Assembly (NCBI RefSeq): GCF_030056735.1
Contig: NZ_JASHKN010000017.1
Location: 24,558-88,557 of the forward strand
DNA length: 64,000 nucleotides
Direction of reading: 5' to 3'
From: Rhodococcus sp. IEGM 1409
GTDB lineage: Bacteria > Actinomycetota > Actinomycetes > Mycobacteriales > Mycobacteriaceae
Numbering within the stretch: position 1 is the first letter of the stretch; each line of letters opens with the position of its first letter. The translations under genes were made by a program, and so were the position numbers. Positions 34,489-44,092 of this stretch are shown piece after piece. A model generated the notes under the pieces. That model did no database searches, was not told the origin of the DNA, and saw nothing but the letters and a program-made list of their open reading frames with translations.

Positions 34489-35211
34489 TTACCTCGCCCC
34501 TTCTTGGTCGGGATTGGTGACTTCTTGGAGCAAGGTGACGGCATCGATGGGTGATCCGTCAGGCAGCGGGTTGACGGTCGACGCGATGATGGTCTGGTAG
34601 CTCCCCATCTCGACGAGTCGCTCGACGAGATATGCGCGCTCGGAGTCACGCCGCACCTGTTCGAGATCGTCGACGACCAGCAGAGCCGGCTTCTTCGTGT
34701 TCGCGACCGCGATGCGCAGCAGGGTCGCCTCGAGTTCGCCGAGGTCGCTGACGTATCGGCCGAGTGCAGGCAACGGATGATCGCCGAATACGGGAGCACA
34801 CACCGCTTCGAGTTCTCGATCCCCGGCACGTCCGATGAGCTTGTACCAGGGTGCGTCCCAACGGATCTGCTCGGTGATCAGATCGCGGACGGTGACGGAC
34901 TCGGCAAGCTCGTCGATGTCCTCGAACCCGGCGATCGAGGCGATCTCGAAGATCTCACGGGGACGGGTTCGACCGAAGACGGAGAGCGATCCGGAACTGG
35001 CTTTCATTCGCCCGCTGAGTGTCAGAAGTAAGGACGTACGTCCTGAACCGGCCGAACCTTCGAGGATGGTCACACCGCCCGCACGAATTTCGAGATTGAC
35101 GTGTCCGAACACCGGCCCCCATGGGCCGTCGAGCGCCAAGTCCGTGGCAGTCAATGCCAGGTCGGGGGCGTAATCGGGTTGTGCGTGCTCTGGTGCGACC
35201 ACGATGATCAC
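34489..35211 (-). CDS. ABC-type ATP-binding protein with degenerate motifs
   Basis: A 240-residue ABC ATPase-like protein. The phosphate loop reads GSAGSGRTS, with Arg in place of the invariant Lys. The Walker B is LLVVDDLEQ, with Asp-Leu-Glu rather than DEP, and the signature LSGGQ is replaced by SDLGELEAT. It also has a duplex core characteristic of these exporters (TLSGRMKASSGSLSVFG). The gene lies 5 nt before the YhgE/Pip gene and is probably its partner. ATP may be bound but hydrolysis is doubtful. GTG at 35211 or, with a better ribosome site, GTG at 35202 could be the start. Confidence 0.82.
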   Translation of the reverse strand: MIIVVAPEHAQPDYAPDLALTATDLALDGPWGPVFGHVNLEIRAGGVTILEGSAGSGRTSLLLTLSGRMKASSGSLSVFGRTRPREIFEIASIAGFEDIDELAESVTVRDLITEQIRWDAPWYKLIGRAGDRELEAVCAPVFGDHPLPALGRYVSDLGELEATLLRIAVANTKKPALLVVDDLEQVRRDSERAYLVERLVEMGSYQTIIASTVNPLPDGSPIDAVTLLQEVTNPDQEGAR

Positions 35212-35391
35212 CTGTCTGTTGATCTACTCGGCCTTCGAAAGAACCGAGTGCTGGTTCAGTGGACGTTCGTGCTCACCCAATCACATCGTCAAGGGGCGAG
35301 CGGTCCCACGAATGGGATGTGTCGGACACATTCGGGAACTTGGAGACCGAACGGTATGTATTCTGTTGGAAACGGAATGAGGGGAATAGAG

Positions 35392-36024
35392 GTGCCGGTT
35401 CGTAGACGCGGTATGTGCGTGTTGCTTGTCATGGCCGCCCTGTCGGTTGTCTCCTGCGCCGGTGAGCGCGAGTCGCCCCCGTTCGTGTCCAGCGAGAGGC
35501 TTTTCGAGTTCACCGGTCGCAATGTCGGACCGTTGACGTTGCCGCCCTTGCCTTCCGAAGGGCCCGAGTCCGAAGCAGCGCCCTATGGAGCGATCACCCT
35601 GACCGGTGGGTGGACCGGCGCAGCCAGTGTCTCGCTGCCCGGATCCGTCACGTGTTTCGAGCACAACTGGGCGGATTCGCTGCCTGCCGGGCACCGTCAG
35701 TGGGCCTACGAGGTGCACACCAGTTCCTTCTACGAATACGACGGCGGCGGCGAATATCCGGGACGTGATTTCCAGTTGCAGGTCTACGTGAACGAAAAAC
35801 CGGAACTGGGTCAGCACGGGGCGGCGATCATGAAGTTCTCGGATCAGAGCGGACAGTTCGTCTCCTTCGGCGGCGTCGACGACAAGTCCATCGAAATAGT
35901 CAGTTCTCCAGATCGCAGGCGTGTGGCGCTTTCCCTGGCGGGAACGGCGGCACGACCCGGCGAACAACCGACGAGTTCCGTACTGTCCGCGCAGATCAGT
36001 TGTCCGGCTGTCGAGCGCAGATGA
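35392..36024 (+). CDS. lipoprotein of unknown function
   Basis: A 210-residue exported protein: basic N-terminus (PVRRR), hydrophobic core (CVLLVMAALSV) and lipobox SVVSC, then a mature domain of beta-rich character with one pair of cysteines (SVTCFEHNW near residue 85 and QISCPA near 204) that may form a disulphide. The GTG at 35392 with AGGGG upstream gives a normal signal peptide; ATGs at 35356 or 35377 would add a short charged extension. It stands alone, divergent from the ABC/YhgE pair, and ends before a bidirectional terminator. No known family recognised. Confidence 0.75.
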   Translation: MPVRRRGMCVLLVMAALSVVSCAGERESPPFVSSERLFEFTGRNVGPLTLPPLPSEGPESEAAPYGAITLTGGWTGAASVSLPGSVTCFEHNWADSLPAGHRQWAYEVHTSSFYEYDGGGEYPGRDFQLQVYVNEKPELGQHGAAIMKFSDQSGQFVSFGGVDDKSIEIVSSPDRRRVALSLAGTAARPGEQPTSSVLSAQISCPAVERR

Positions 36025-36056
36025 TCGCAGACGACATCGAGCGCTGACAACAAAAA

Positions 36057-36087
36057 TGCCGGCCCCGAAACATTCTCGGGACCGGCA
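36057..36087. terminator. bidirectional terminator between lipoprotein and fadE5
   Basis: A 12-bp stem with one mismatch (36057-36068 and 36076-36087, TGCCGG arm) and a 7-nt loop is flanked by an A-run on the left and CTTTT on the right, so it terminates both convergent genes. Confidence 0.85.
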
Positions 36088-36109
36088 CTTTTCATGAATC
36101 AGGAACGAA

Positions 36110-37945
36110 TCAGAATGCTGCTTCGTCGATCTCCATGATGTCGTTCTCGGTGTTCGCGACGATCTCACGCGAAGCGGTGAGCTCCGGCAGGACGTTCTTG
36201 GCGAAGAAGGACGCGATGGCGACCTTGCCCTCGTAGAAGCTCTTGTCCTTGTCGGAAGCGCCGTTGTCGAGTGCTGCGAGAGCGATCTCGGACTGACGGA
36301 GCAGCTGCCAGCCGATGAGCAGGTCGCCGACGGACATCAGGAAGCGGACGGAGCCGAGGCCGACCTTGTACAGCTCGGTGGGCTGCTCCTGAGCTCCCAT
36401 GAGGAAGCCGGTGAGCGTGGCGGCCATGGCCTGGACGTCTTCGAGTGCGGTGGCGAGCAGTGCGCGCTCCGCCTTCAGACGGCCGTTGCCGGCTTCGCTG
36501 TCGATGAAGGTCTTGATCTGTCCGGCAACGTGAGCGAGCGCGACGCCGCGGTCACGGGCGATCTTGCGGAAGAAGAAGTCCTGAGCCTGGATGGCCGTGG
36601 TGCCTTCGTACAGCGAGTCGATCTTGGAGTCGCGGATGTACTGCTCGATCGGGTAGTCCTGCAGGAAGCCGGAGCCGCCGAGGGTCTGCAGGCTGTCCGT
36701 CAGGTACTGGTACGCACGCTCGGAGCCGACGCCCTTGACGATCGGGAGCAGCAGGTCGTTGACGCGGAACGCGGTGTCCTTGTCTGCGCCCGAGACATGT
36801 TGGGCGACAACCTCGTCCTGGTGCGCTGCGGTGTAGAGGTATACCGCACGCAGGCCTTCGGCGTATGCCTTCTGCATTGCCAGGCTGCGACGCACGTCGG
36901 GGTGATGCGTGATGCTGACGCGCGGTGCCGCCTTGTTGGTCATCTGGGTCAGGTCGGCACCCTGCACACGCTGCTTGGCGTAGTCCAGTGCGTTGAGGTA
37001 ACCGGTCGAGAGGGTGGAGATCGCCTTGGTGCCCACCATCATTCGAGCGTGCTCGATGACGTCGAACATCTGCGCGATGCCGTTGTGGACGTCGCCGACC
37101 AACCAGCCCTGTGCGGGGACGCCGTGGCCACCGAAGGTGAGCTCACAGGTGGTGGACGCTTTGAGACCCATCTTGTGCTCGACGTTGGTGACGAAAACGC
37201 CGTTGCGCTCGCCGAGGGTTTCGGTCTCGAAGTCGAAGTGAGTCTTCGGGACGAAGAACAGGCTCAGGCCCTTGGTGCCGGGTCCGGCGCCTTCGGGGCG
37301 TGCGAGAACCAGGTGGAAGATGTTTTCGAACAGGTCATCCGAGGTTGCGGACGTGATGAAGCGCTTGACGCCTTCGATGTGCCAGGAGCCGTCGTCCTGC
37401 TTGATGGCCTTGGTGCGGCCTGCGCCGACGTCGGATCCGGCGTCGGGCTCGGTGAGGACCATGGTGGCACCCCATCCGCGTTCGACGGCGGTGGCGGCCC
37501 ACTTCTTCTGCTCTTCGGTGCCGTTGTGGAACAGCACGTCGGCAAACGAGGGTCCGGCCTGGTACATGAATGCTGCGGGCTGAGAGCCGAGGAGCATTTC
37601 AGAGATTGCCCACACGACGGAGCGGGGAACCGGTACGCCACCGATTTCTTCGCTCAGGCCCATCCGGTACCACTCGGCGTCCCACATCGACTTGAAGGAC
37701 TTCTTGAAGGACTCCGGGAGCGTCGCCTCGTGGGTCTCCGGATCGAAGACAGGCGGCTTGCGGTCGGTGTCTGCGAACGCCTCGGCAAGAGGGCCCTCGG
37801 CCAGACGCGCGACCTCGGCCAGCATGTTGCGGACGGTGTCGGCGTCCAGGTCGCCCCAAGCGCCTTCGCTCAGCGGCTTTTCCAGTCCGAGAACCTCGAA
37901 GAGGTTGAACTCCAGGTCCCGAACGTTGCTCTTGTAATGGCCCAT
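36110..37945 (-). CDS. fadE5: acyl-CoA dehydrogenase FadE5
   Basis: A 611-residue flavin-dependent acyl-CoA dehydrogenase, the exact length of M. tuberculosis FadE5 (Rv0244c). The flavin/substrate region reads [19 protein letters not shown] followed by [11 protein letters not shown]; the C-terminal domain has [38 protein letters not shown], which carries the catalytic-type glutamate of the long-form FadE group. ATG at 37945 ([20 protein letters not shown]) fits the family start; a 13-residue upstream extension is not needed. It closes the fatty-acid module and has a relaxed copy of the TetR-type dyad upstream. FadE5 oxidises medium to very long acyl-CoAs. Confidence 0.95.
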   Translation of the reverse strand: MGHYKSNVRDLEFNLFEVLGLEKPLSEGAWGDLDADTVRNMLAEVARLAEGPLAEAFADTDRKPPVFDPETHEATLPESFKKSFKSMWDAEWYRMGLSEEIGGVPVPRSVVWAISEMLLGSQPAAFMYQAGPSFADVLFHNGTEEQKKWAATAVERGWGATMVLTEPDAGSDVGAGRTKAIKQDDGSWHIEGVKRFITSATSDDLFENIFHLVLARPEGAGPGTKGLSLFFVPKTHFDFETETLGERNGVFVTNVEHKMGLKASTTCELTFGGHGVPAQGWLVGDVHNGIAQMFDVIEHARMMVGTKAISTLSTGYLNALDYAKQRVQGADLTQMTNKAAPRVSITHHPDVRRSLAMQKAYAEGLRAVYLYTAAHQDEVVAQHVSGADKDTAFRVNDLLLPIVKGVGSERAYQYLTDSLQTLGGSGFLQDYPIEQYIRDSKIDSLYEGTTAIQAQDFFFRKIARDRGVALAHVAGQIKTFIDSEAGNGRLKAERALLATALEDVQAMAATLTGFLMGAQEQPTELYKVGLGSVRFLMSVGDLLIGWQLLRQSEIALAALDNGASDKDKSFYEGKVAIASFFAKNVLPELTASREIVANTENDIMEIDEAAF

Positions 37946-38005
37946 GTCTTCTGCTTCTCCCAGTGAGGTGGTGCGGTCCAGCACTCCTAGTACCGCCCGA
38001 AGTTT

Positions 38006-38021
38006 ATTACTCGTCGGTAAC
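38006..38021. promoter_or_regulatory. relaxed copy of the TTAC-N6-GTAA dyad, fadE5 promoter
   Basis: ATTACTCGTCGGTAAC lies 61 bp upstream of fadE5 and keeps the TTAC-N6-GTAA frame of the dyads at 23008 and 26040, with outer bases changed. A further half-site, GTTACTAG, follows at 38031. Confidence 0.45.
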
Positions 38022-38034
38022 TTAATACATGTTA

Positions 38035-38667
38035 CTAGCCGTTCTTTGCATTGCCAACACCGGATTTGCGTCCGATGACAAGCGCGTCGATCGCGATTCC
38101 CGTTTCGGTGTGCCTGTGGGGATTTCCGGCGATCTCGAACTTGAGCTTTCCGCGGAACTCTTGCATCAATTCTTCTGGTGTGTAAAGGATTTCGGGATCT
38201 TGCGGTCCGCCGACGCCGTAGTCGATATTGCTTCGGTCGTGACCCAAAATCATGAGGATTCCGTCAGGTTTCAGAGAATTTATGGCACGGTTCACAACCA
38301 GGGTGCGTTGTGGTGCGGGCAGATGAAGGTAAAGAAGCAGTGCCAAGTCGTAGTCATGCCCGTTTCCGGGGGCGTAGTCCGTGGCGGTGACGTCTCCACA
38401 TCGGTAGTCGAGCCGGTCGAGGACCGATCGGGGTGAGCGGGCCGCGATCGTGCGAGCTTTCTCGATCGCCACGGCCGAGTAGTCGATGCCGGTGACCTCC
38501 CAACCGCGGGTTGCGAGCCACAACGCGTTACGGCCCTCGCCACACGCCAGGTCCAGTGCCTGGCCGTGGGGGAGGGCCGTTGCGTATTCCACCAGTAGTT
38601 CGTTGGGAGGAGCGCCCCAGACGAGCTCGGATTCTTCGTACTTCTTGTCCCAGGCGGCCGCATCCAT
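38035..38667 (-). CDS. class I SAM-dependent methyltransferase
   Basis: A 210-residue methyltransferase of the TehB/UbiE-like type. It has [18 protein letters not shown] at the start, motif [17 protein letters not shown], the acidic [13 protein letters not shown] loop, and motif [18 protein letters not shown] at 38667 agrees with the usual family N-terminus (MDAAAWD). A GTG at 38688, directly after the permease stop, is possible and would add seven residues; in either case it is probably co-transcribed with the ABC exporter. The acceptor is unknown; relatives include thiopurine/tellurite-type detoxification enzymes. Confidence 0.85.
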   Translation of the reverse strand: MDAAAWDKKYEESELVWGAPPNELLVEYATALPHGQALDLACGEGRNALWLATRGWEVTGIDYSAVAIEKARTIAARSPRSVLDRLDYRCGDVTATDYAPGNGHDYDLALLLYLHLPAPQRTLVVNRAINSLKPDGILMILGHDRSNIDYGVGGPQDPEILYTPEELMQEFRGKLKFEIAGNPHRHTETGIAIDALVIGRKSGVGNAKNG

Positions 38668-38688
38668 AGATGACGACGGTAGTGGCAC

Positions 38689-41172
38689 TCAGTTCTTGCG
38701 GACACCGTCCATCGGGTTCTTGCGCAGGGCGGCGCGAGTCGGGATCGCGATGGAGACAAACCCGAGAACAGCGGTCACGGCGACGATGGAACCGTAGATC
38801 ACCGGTGAGATCGCCGGGATCGGCTGCCCGGACACCGCCACGGCGATGCCCATCAGCGGCGGCAGGGCGATCAGCGATCCGACCACGACGGCGATTCCCA
38901 CCACCATCAACGATTCGATGCGCATCATCGCTCGGACCTGCTTCGTTCGCGAACCCACCAGCTGCAGGAGCGCGAACTCGCGGGAACGCTCGGCCGTGGC
39001 GGCGACCAGAGTGTTCACGACGGCGACGGCCAGATAACCGAGCAGGACGAGGACGGCGAGGATGCTGACCCACGACTGCATACGCCGCTGATCTTCGCCT
39101 GCGGCCCCGAACTGGTCCTGGTTCATCGCGGCGATCGACGGGAAGGACTGCAACGACTGCTGAACTTCAGCCGACCGTCCGGGTTCGGCAGTAACCAGAA
39201 CGGTGTCGATCAGGGCGTCGGTGGAGTGCTGACGCAAAGTCTCGATCGGCATGGTCACGTCCCCGAATCCGAGGCCGCGACCGTATTTTGCGACGACCAT
39301 CGGATGCACCAGTGTTCCGTCACCCAGATAGAGGTCGACGCGCTGGCCAACCTTGGCCCCGAGTGTGAAGGCGCCGTCTTCGCTCACGGCAAGGGTATCG
39401 CCGGTCAGAGCGCTCAGGTCGCCTTCGGTCACCGCGAGATCGAGGGTCGCGTCGGCACTGGCGGCGTCGATGCCCTGGGCCGCGATCGCACTGTCGGCTG
39501 AGCCGCCTTCCTCACCACTCGGTACCGGTAAGACCTGGCTACGCACCACGGGGTTGGCCGCACTCACACCGGGCACCGCTGCAATCGAGTCGAGGAGCGA
39601 GGGAGCGATACCGGCCGGAGCGCCGACGATCAGGTCTGCGGTGACGCCTTTGATCGACTGGTTGGTCGCCTCGGCTGCGACGGTGCTCTGACTGAAGAAC
39701 TGCACCGAGCCCAGTGCGATTGCGAGAGCCAAGGGAACAACGGCCGACGAGAGTCGCCTCGAGTTGGATTCGGCGTTGGCGGCAGCGAGAACCTTCGACG
39801 CCGAGCGGCTACGGCGCAGCGGGCCGCCGAGGACCTTGATGATGCCGCGCACCAGCAACGGGCCGAGCAGCGCGACCGAGAAGATCAACAACAGTGCGCT
39901 CGAACCGGCTCCGGCGGCTGCCACGCTGCCGGGCAGGAAGGCTGGGAGGATGCACGCGCTGAGGCCGGCGGCGCCGAAGATCAGCCCGGTGATGATGCGT
40001 CCGCGGCCCAGTTTCGCCGGGCCGCTTTCGGATTCGCGGAGTGCCTCGACGGGGTCGAGCTTTGCCGGCCGACGGGCAGCGATCGCAGCTGCCGCGCGGG
40101 CAGTGAGTACGCAGATCAGGAATGCCGCGATCGCCGGAAGGGGGCTGTACGCCAACGCGAAATCTGTGGGCATGACCCCGGCATCGGCGAACTGTGCGCC
40201 CAGAACTCGGGCGAGCAGGTATCCGGGCACCGCGCCGAGGGCCGCAGCAGCTGCAGCAACGAGCAGCACTTCGCGCCCGATCATGACGTGGACTTGCCGA
40301 GAGGTGGCTCCGATTGCCCGTAGCAGAGCGAACTCTCGGCGCCTGGCGTTGATCGAGAGTGACAGCGTGCTGGAAACGACGAACATGCTGACCATCAATG
40401 CAAGACCCGCAAACGAGGCGCAGAGCACGATCAACTGAGTCCGCGCAGCACCGGCGTCGAGGAATTCGATGCCTCCGCGTGCGGTGCCGGTCGAGACCTC
40501 GGCGCCGGTCCCAGCGAGTGCGTCGCGAGCGAGAGCGGCGGCATTCACGCCTTCGGGAGCGATCAATCCGACTGCGGTGACCGAGTTCTGGTGCGGCCAC
40601 AACCGGTCGGCCTCTTCGTCGTCGAGGAAGACCAGTGCGGGACGGTCGGGCGACGGCACCGAAGACGAATCTGCTGTGCCGACGACGGTGTATTCGTCCA
40701 CCATGCCGCCATGAGCCAGCGTGATTCGCTGGCCGAGCGCGGCGCCGGTGGTCGAGACCACCTCGTCGCGGCTCTGCGGAGCGCGGCCCTCGGCGAGCGA
40801 GTACGGCGCCAATTGTGCTGTGTTCCAAGGATGTGCGTCGAGTACGACGCCCTCAGCGGTGCTGACGGGGACGGAGATGTCGGGAACCACCGTGACATCG
40901 AGTGCCTCGAGCTTGCGGACCGCATCACCGTCGAGGAGAACTCGCTCGGCAAAAGGCTGATCGGCGTCTTCCGTGACGACGAGTGCCTGCGGCGCGCTGA
41001 CTACGGCGTCGGCACCAGCGTAGAGATGCGGTGAGACTCCGCCTCGCACTCCTGATTCCAGCAGTACACCCAAACCACAGGTGAGGAGAGCCGCGCAGAA
41101 CACGGAGACGAACACGGCGACGAATCCGGAGCGGTGCGCTTTCAGATGGGCAAAAGTGTGCGCTTTCATCAT
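38689..41172 (-). CDS. FtsX-like (MacB type) ABC transporter permease
   Basis: An 827-residue permease with two FtsX repeats: helix 1 near the N-terminus (VAVFVSVFCAALLTCGLGVLL), a large external domain, three helices with the typical ISLNARRREFALLRAIGATSRQV-type motif, then a second external domain and three C-terminal helices with EFALLQLVGSRTKQVRAMM. This duplicated layout is that of actinobacterial MacB-like exporters. Its start ATG overlaps the ATPase stop (TGATG), so they are coupled. The divergent two-component system beyond the ATPase suggests a sensor-exporter module for cell-envelope stress or antimicrobial peptides. Confidence 0.9.
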   Translation of the reverse strand: MMKAHTFAHLKAHRSGFVAVFVSVFCAALLTCGLGVLLESGVRGGVSPHLYAGADAVVSAPQALVVTEDADQPFAERVLLDGDAVRKLEALDVTVVPDISVPVSTAEGVVLDAHPWNTAQLAPYSLAEGRAPQSRDEVVSTTGAALGQRITLAHGGMVDEYTVVGTADSSSVPSPDRPALVFLDDEEADRLWPHQNSVTAVGLIAPEGVNAAALARDALAGTGAEVSTGTARGGIEFLDAGAARTQLIVLCASFAGLALMVSMFVVSSTLSLSINARRREFALLRAIGATSRQVHVMIGREVLLVAAAAAALGAVPGYLLARVLGAQFADAGVMPTDFALAYSPLPAIAAFLICVLTARAAAAIAARRPAKLDPVEALRESESGPAKLGRGRIITGLIFGAAGLSACILPAFLPGSVAAAGAGSSALLLIFSVALLGPLLVRGIIKVLGGPLRRSRSASKVLAAANAESNSRRLSSAVVPLALAIALGSVQFFSQSTVAAEATNQSIKGVTADLIVGAPAGIAPSLLDSIAAVPGVSAANPVVRSQVLPVPSGEEGGSADSAIAAQGIDAASADATLDLAVTEGDLSALTGDTLAVSEDGAFTLGAKVGQRVDLYLGDGTLVHPMVVAKYGRGLGFGDVTMPIETLRQHSTDALIDTVLVTAEPGRSAEVQQSLQSFPSIAAMNQDQFGAAGEDQRRMQSWVSILAVLVLLGYLAVAVVNTLVAATAERSREFALLQLVGSRTKQVRAMMRIESLMVVGIAVVVGSLIALPPLMGIAVAVSGQPIPAISPVIYGSIVAVTAVLGFVSIAIPTRAALRKNPMDGVRKN

Positions 41173-41954
41173 CACCAGTCCCCGAGGTGTGTCATGCGTT
41201 CGGCGATCTGCTGCGGCGTCGGGCGGTCGATGTGTCCGACCAGTTTCCCGTCGGCGAGGAACAGCACGCGATCGGCGTACGACGCGGCCACCGGATCGTG
41301 CGTGACCATGACGATGGTCTGGTCGAACTCGGCGGCAGTCCGGCGCAGCAACTCGAGAACCTGCTTGGCGCTGCGGGAGTCGAGGGCGCCTGTCGGTTCG
41401 TCGGCAAAGAGTGCGTCGGGGTGGGTGACGAGGGCGCGCGCGATGGCGACGCGTTGCTGCTGGCCGCCGGACAGTTCGGAGGGCTTGCGCTTTCGGTGCG
41501 ATCCGAGCCCGACGGATTCGAGGACGAAGGTCAGGTACTGCTTGTCGGCTCGTCGTCCGGCGAGGAGTAGGGGGAGCGTGACGTTCTGCTCGACGTCGAG
41601 AGCGCCGAGCAGGTTGTAGGCCTGGAAGACGAAACCGATGTGGTCGCGCCGGAAGATGCTGCGAGCCTTCGGCTTCAGCTGTGAGATCTCGGTGTCTCCC
41701 AGCCACACCGATCCGCTGCTCGGTCGGTCGAGGCCCGCGGCGCAGTGCAGGAAAGTGCTCTTACCTGATCCGGACGGGCCCATCACGGCGGTGAAGGTGC
41801 TGCGCGGCAGAGTGAGGCTGATGTTGTCGAGGGCGGTCACGGCGCCGCGGCCGTTGCCGTAGACCTTACTGACGCCTTCGAGTCGCACGGCAGATGTTCG
41901 AGCGGCCGTGGCACCAGGAGCCGGCGAGGTGAGGACCGAGTGTCGATTCTTCAT
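41172..41954 (-). CDS. ABC transporter ATP-binding protein (MacB/LolD type)
   Basis: A 260-residue ATPase with all catalytic motifs: Walker A GPSGSGKST, Q-loop FVFQAYNLL, signature LSGGQQQR, Walker B ALFADEP and switch His in VTHD. It belongs to the lipoprotein/MacB exporter class and is coupled to the FtsX-like permease gene downstream. ATG at 41954 begins a 27-residue variable N-terminus before the domain (VRLEGVSKVYG). The ribosome site is weak. The gene faces the histidine-kinase gene over 109 bp, a probable common control region. Confidence 0.94.
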   Translation of the reverse strand: MKNRHSVLTSPAPGATAARTSAVRLEGVSKVYGNGRGAVTALDNISLTLPRSTFTAVMGPSGSGKSTFLHCAAGLDRPSSGSVWLGDTEISQLKPKARSIFRRDHIGFVFQAYNLLGALDVEQNVTLPLLLAGRRADKQYLTFVLESVGLGSHRKRKPSELSGGQQQRVAIARALVTHPDALFADEPTGALDSRSAKQVLELLRRTAAEFDQTIVMVTHDPVAASYADRVLFLADGKLVGHIDRPTPQQIAERMTHLGDW

Positions 41955-42063
41955 GGGAAGAACGCTATGGAGATTCGGCATTCGTCGACATCCAGCAGAG
42001 TCCCGAATCAATGGTGTAGCCAGCTGTAGTGGATCGTGCGGTGCGGTGCGGCATGCTGGGGCA

Positions 42064-43302
42064 GTGAAGAAGAGAACCAGGGCTGCGGTGTACGTGCTCG
42101 TCGAGGGTGCGGCAGCTGTGGTCTCTTTGTTCTTGTTGATGGTCGGTCTCATTCTGTTGTCGCTCTCGATTTTGATCGTCGGCTGGTTGCTGTTGCCGTC
42201 GTACGTGAGAGTGCTCCGGTGGTGGGCCGGCCTGGCTCGCAAGCGCACTGCTGCGTACACCGGGCGCCCTGTTCTGCAGCGATATCCGCCGATGCCGAGC
42301 AATCCGACATTCGGGGACTGGCGCCGGTTCCTCACCGATCAGTCGACGAGGCGCGACGCGGCCTGGTTGTCGATTCATGGTCTGGGTGCTTTCGTCGCGG
42401 CGATGCTGACAATTGCGCTGCCACTCGGTGCACTCAATGCGATTGCCGTCCCGCTGTACTGGCAGCAGATGCCCGCGGGCGAACCCGTCAACAACCCGTA
42501 CCCCGTGACGTCGTGGTTGGGCGCTGCGGGAATGCCGTTGATCGGCATCCTGTACTTCCTGATCGCGTGGTGGTTGATCCCCGCGATGGCGAAGTGGATC
42601 AGCTGGTCTACCACGACTTTGCTTGCGCCGGACACGCGTTCGGACCTCTCGAAGCGCGTCACCGCCCTGACGGCCAGCCGAGCTGCGGCGCTGGACGCGC
42701 ATTCGGCCGAACTCAAGCGCATCGAGCGCGATCTGCATGACGGCGCGCAGAACCGTCTGGTCGCGGTGGTGATGATGCTGGGAATGGCGGAGCGGTCGTT
42801 GCAGATCAACCCGGACCAGGCTCTGCCACAACTGCATCGGGCGCAAGATGCTGCAACGGAGGCGTTGAGTGAACTCCGGACGTTGGTGCACGACATCTAT
42901 CCGCCGATCCTCGACGAGCTCGGTCTCGAGGGCGCGATCTCCGCGCTCGCCGGTCGCTCCAGCGTGCCCTGTGTGCTCGAGATCGACGATCTCCGCCGTG
43001 CCCCGGCCGCCGTCGAGGCTGCCGCGTATTTTGTCGTCGCGGAGGCTCTGACCAACGTCGCAAAACACAGCGGAGCGCACAGCGTCACCGTCACTGCAAG
43101 GACGGAGACGTCCACCGACTCGTTGGGTGAGACGATGCTCATCGACGTGATCGACGACGGTCACGGCGGCGCGAACGAACGGCCGGGCGGCGGCGTGGCG
43201 GGCATCCGGCGCCGGGTCGAGGCTTTCGAAGGAACCGCCGCACTGGAGAGCCCGGAGGGTGGACCGACAACGATGAGGGTGGAACTACCGTGCGGATTCT
43301 GA
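42064..43302 (+). CDS. NarL-type sensor histidine kinase
   Basis: A 412-residue membrane histidine kinase. The N-terminal half contains a sensor region with four hydrophobic segments (a long double helix at about 9-47, then two more around 105-135 and 165-190) and little external sequence, so the signal is probably sensed in the membrane. The HisKA_3 motif IERDLHDGAQNRLVAVV carries the phosphoacceptor His, and the HATPase domain shows VVAEALTNVAKHSGA and GGGVAGIRRRVEA. GTG at 42064 is preceded by GGGG. It overlaps the response regulator by 13 nt and is divergent from the ABC exporter it likely controls. Confidence 0.92.
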   Translation: MKKRTRAAVYVLVEGAAAVVSLFLLMVGLILLSLSILIVGWLLLPSYVRVLRWWAGLARKRTAAYTGRPVLQRYPPMPSNPTFGDWRRFLTDQSTRRDAAWLSIHGLGAFVAAMLTIALPLGALNAIAVPLYWQQMPAGEPVNNPYPVTSWLGAAGMPLIGILYFLIAWWLIPAMAKWISWSTTTLLAPDTRSDLSKRVTALTASRAAALDAHSAELKRIERDLHDGAQNRLVAVVMMLGMAERSLQINPDQALPQLHRAQDAATEALSELRTLVHDIYPPILDELGLEGAISALAGRSSVPCVLEIDDLRRAPAAVEAAAYFVVAEALTNVAKHSGAHSVTVTARTETSTDSLGETMLIDVIDDGHGGANERPGGGVAGIRRRVEAFEGTAALESPEGGPTTMRVELPCGF

Positions 43303-43931
43303 TTGCCGAAGACGACGCTCTCCTGCGCGAAGGGCTGGCACTGCTGCTTCGCGGAGAGGGATTCGAGGTGTCTGCCGTCTCCGATGCCACACAGTTCCTT
43401 GCGGTGTTCGAGGAGACCGCCCCCGACGCCGCGGTGCTCGATGTCCGGATGCCTCCTACTTTCACCAACGAGGGACTTCGAGCGGCGATCGAGGTGCGCA
43501 AGCTTCGCCCGGGCTTTCCCGTCCTCGTCCTTTCTGCGTACGTCGAGGATCGCTACGCCGGTGAATTGTTGGCAGGCGGCGCCGGTGGCGTCGGCTACCT
43601 GCTCAAGGAACGGGTCGGCAAGGTAGCCGAGTTCGTCGACGCGTTGAACCGGGTCGTCGACGGCGGAACCGTGATGGATCCCGAGGTCGTATCCCAACTG
43701 ATGAGCCGTCGACGCGCCGACGATCCGATCAGATCACTGACCCCACGCGAGTCCGAGGTCCTCGGACTGATGGCAGAGGGGCTGGGAAATCAGGAAATCG
43801 CCAGGAAATTGGTCGTCAGCGACACTGCTGTGAGCAAGCACATAGGAAATATCTTCGCGAAACTCGGCCTGTCGGCTTCCGAAAGTGGGCATCGTCGTGT
43901 TTTGGCAGTTCTAGCTCATTTGCGCGCCTGA
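43290..43931 (+). CDS. LuxR/NarL-type response regulator
   Basis: A 213-residue response regulator. The receiver domain has the acidic pocket EDD at residues 7-9, the phosphoacceptor Asp in AVLDVRMPP (near residue 52) and Lys in YLLKERVG. The C-terminal LuxR helix-turn-helix reads LTPRESEVLGLMAEGLGNQEIARKLVVSDTAVSKHIGNIF. It begins with GTG inside the last codons of the kinase gene (13-nt overlap), so the two are made together. The divergent ABC exporter is the most likely target, by location. Confidence 0.94.
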   Translation: MRILIAEDDALLREGLALLLRGEGFEVSAVSDATQFLAVFEETAPDAAVLDVRMPPTFTNEGLRAAIEVRKLRPGFPVLVLSAYVEDRYAGELLAGGAGGVGYLLKERVGKVAEFVDALNRVVDGGTVMDPEVVSQLMSRRRADDPIRSLTPRESEVLGLMAEGLGNQEIARKLVVSDTAVSKHIGNIFAKLGLSASESGHRRVLAVLAHLRA

Positions 43932-44092
43932 TCGAGGATCTGGACTACATACCTGACCGAAGCGTAATGTGAGCCAGCCTCATGTTGTTGCCGTGACCGA
44001 ACGGTGACCTGAGAGGCAGTGGCCCATGTCCACTACGTAACGTGTGATGTCGAATGCGCGTCATCACCAGAAACCAACGAGGAGATCGATCA

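Noticed and set aside
41955..42335. Extension of the ABC ATPase frame to 387 residues
   Set aside because: It overlaps the divergent histidine kinase gene and its promoter; the ATG at 41954 is adequate for the ATPase domain.
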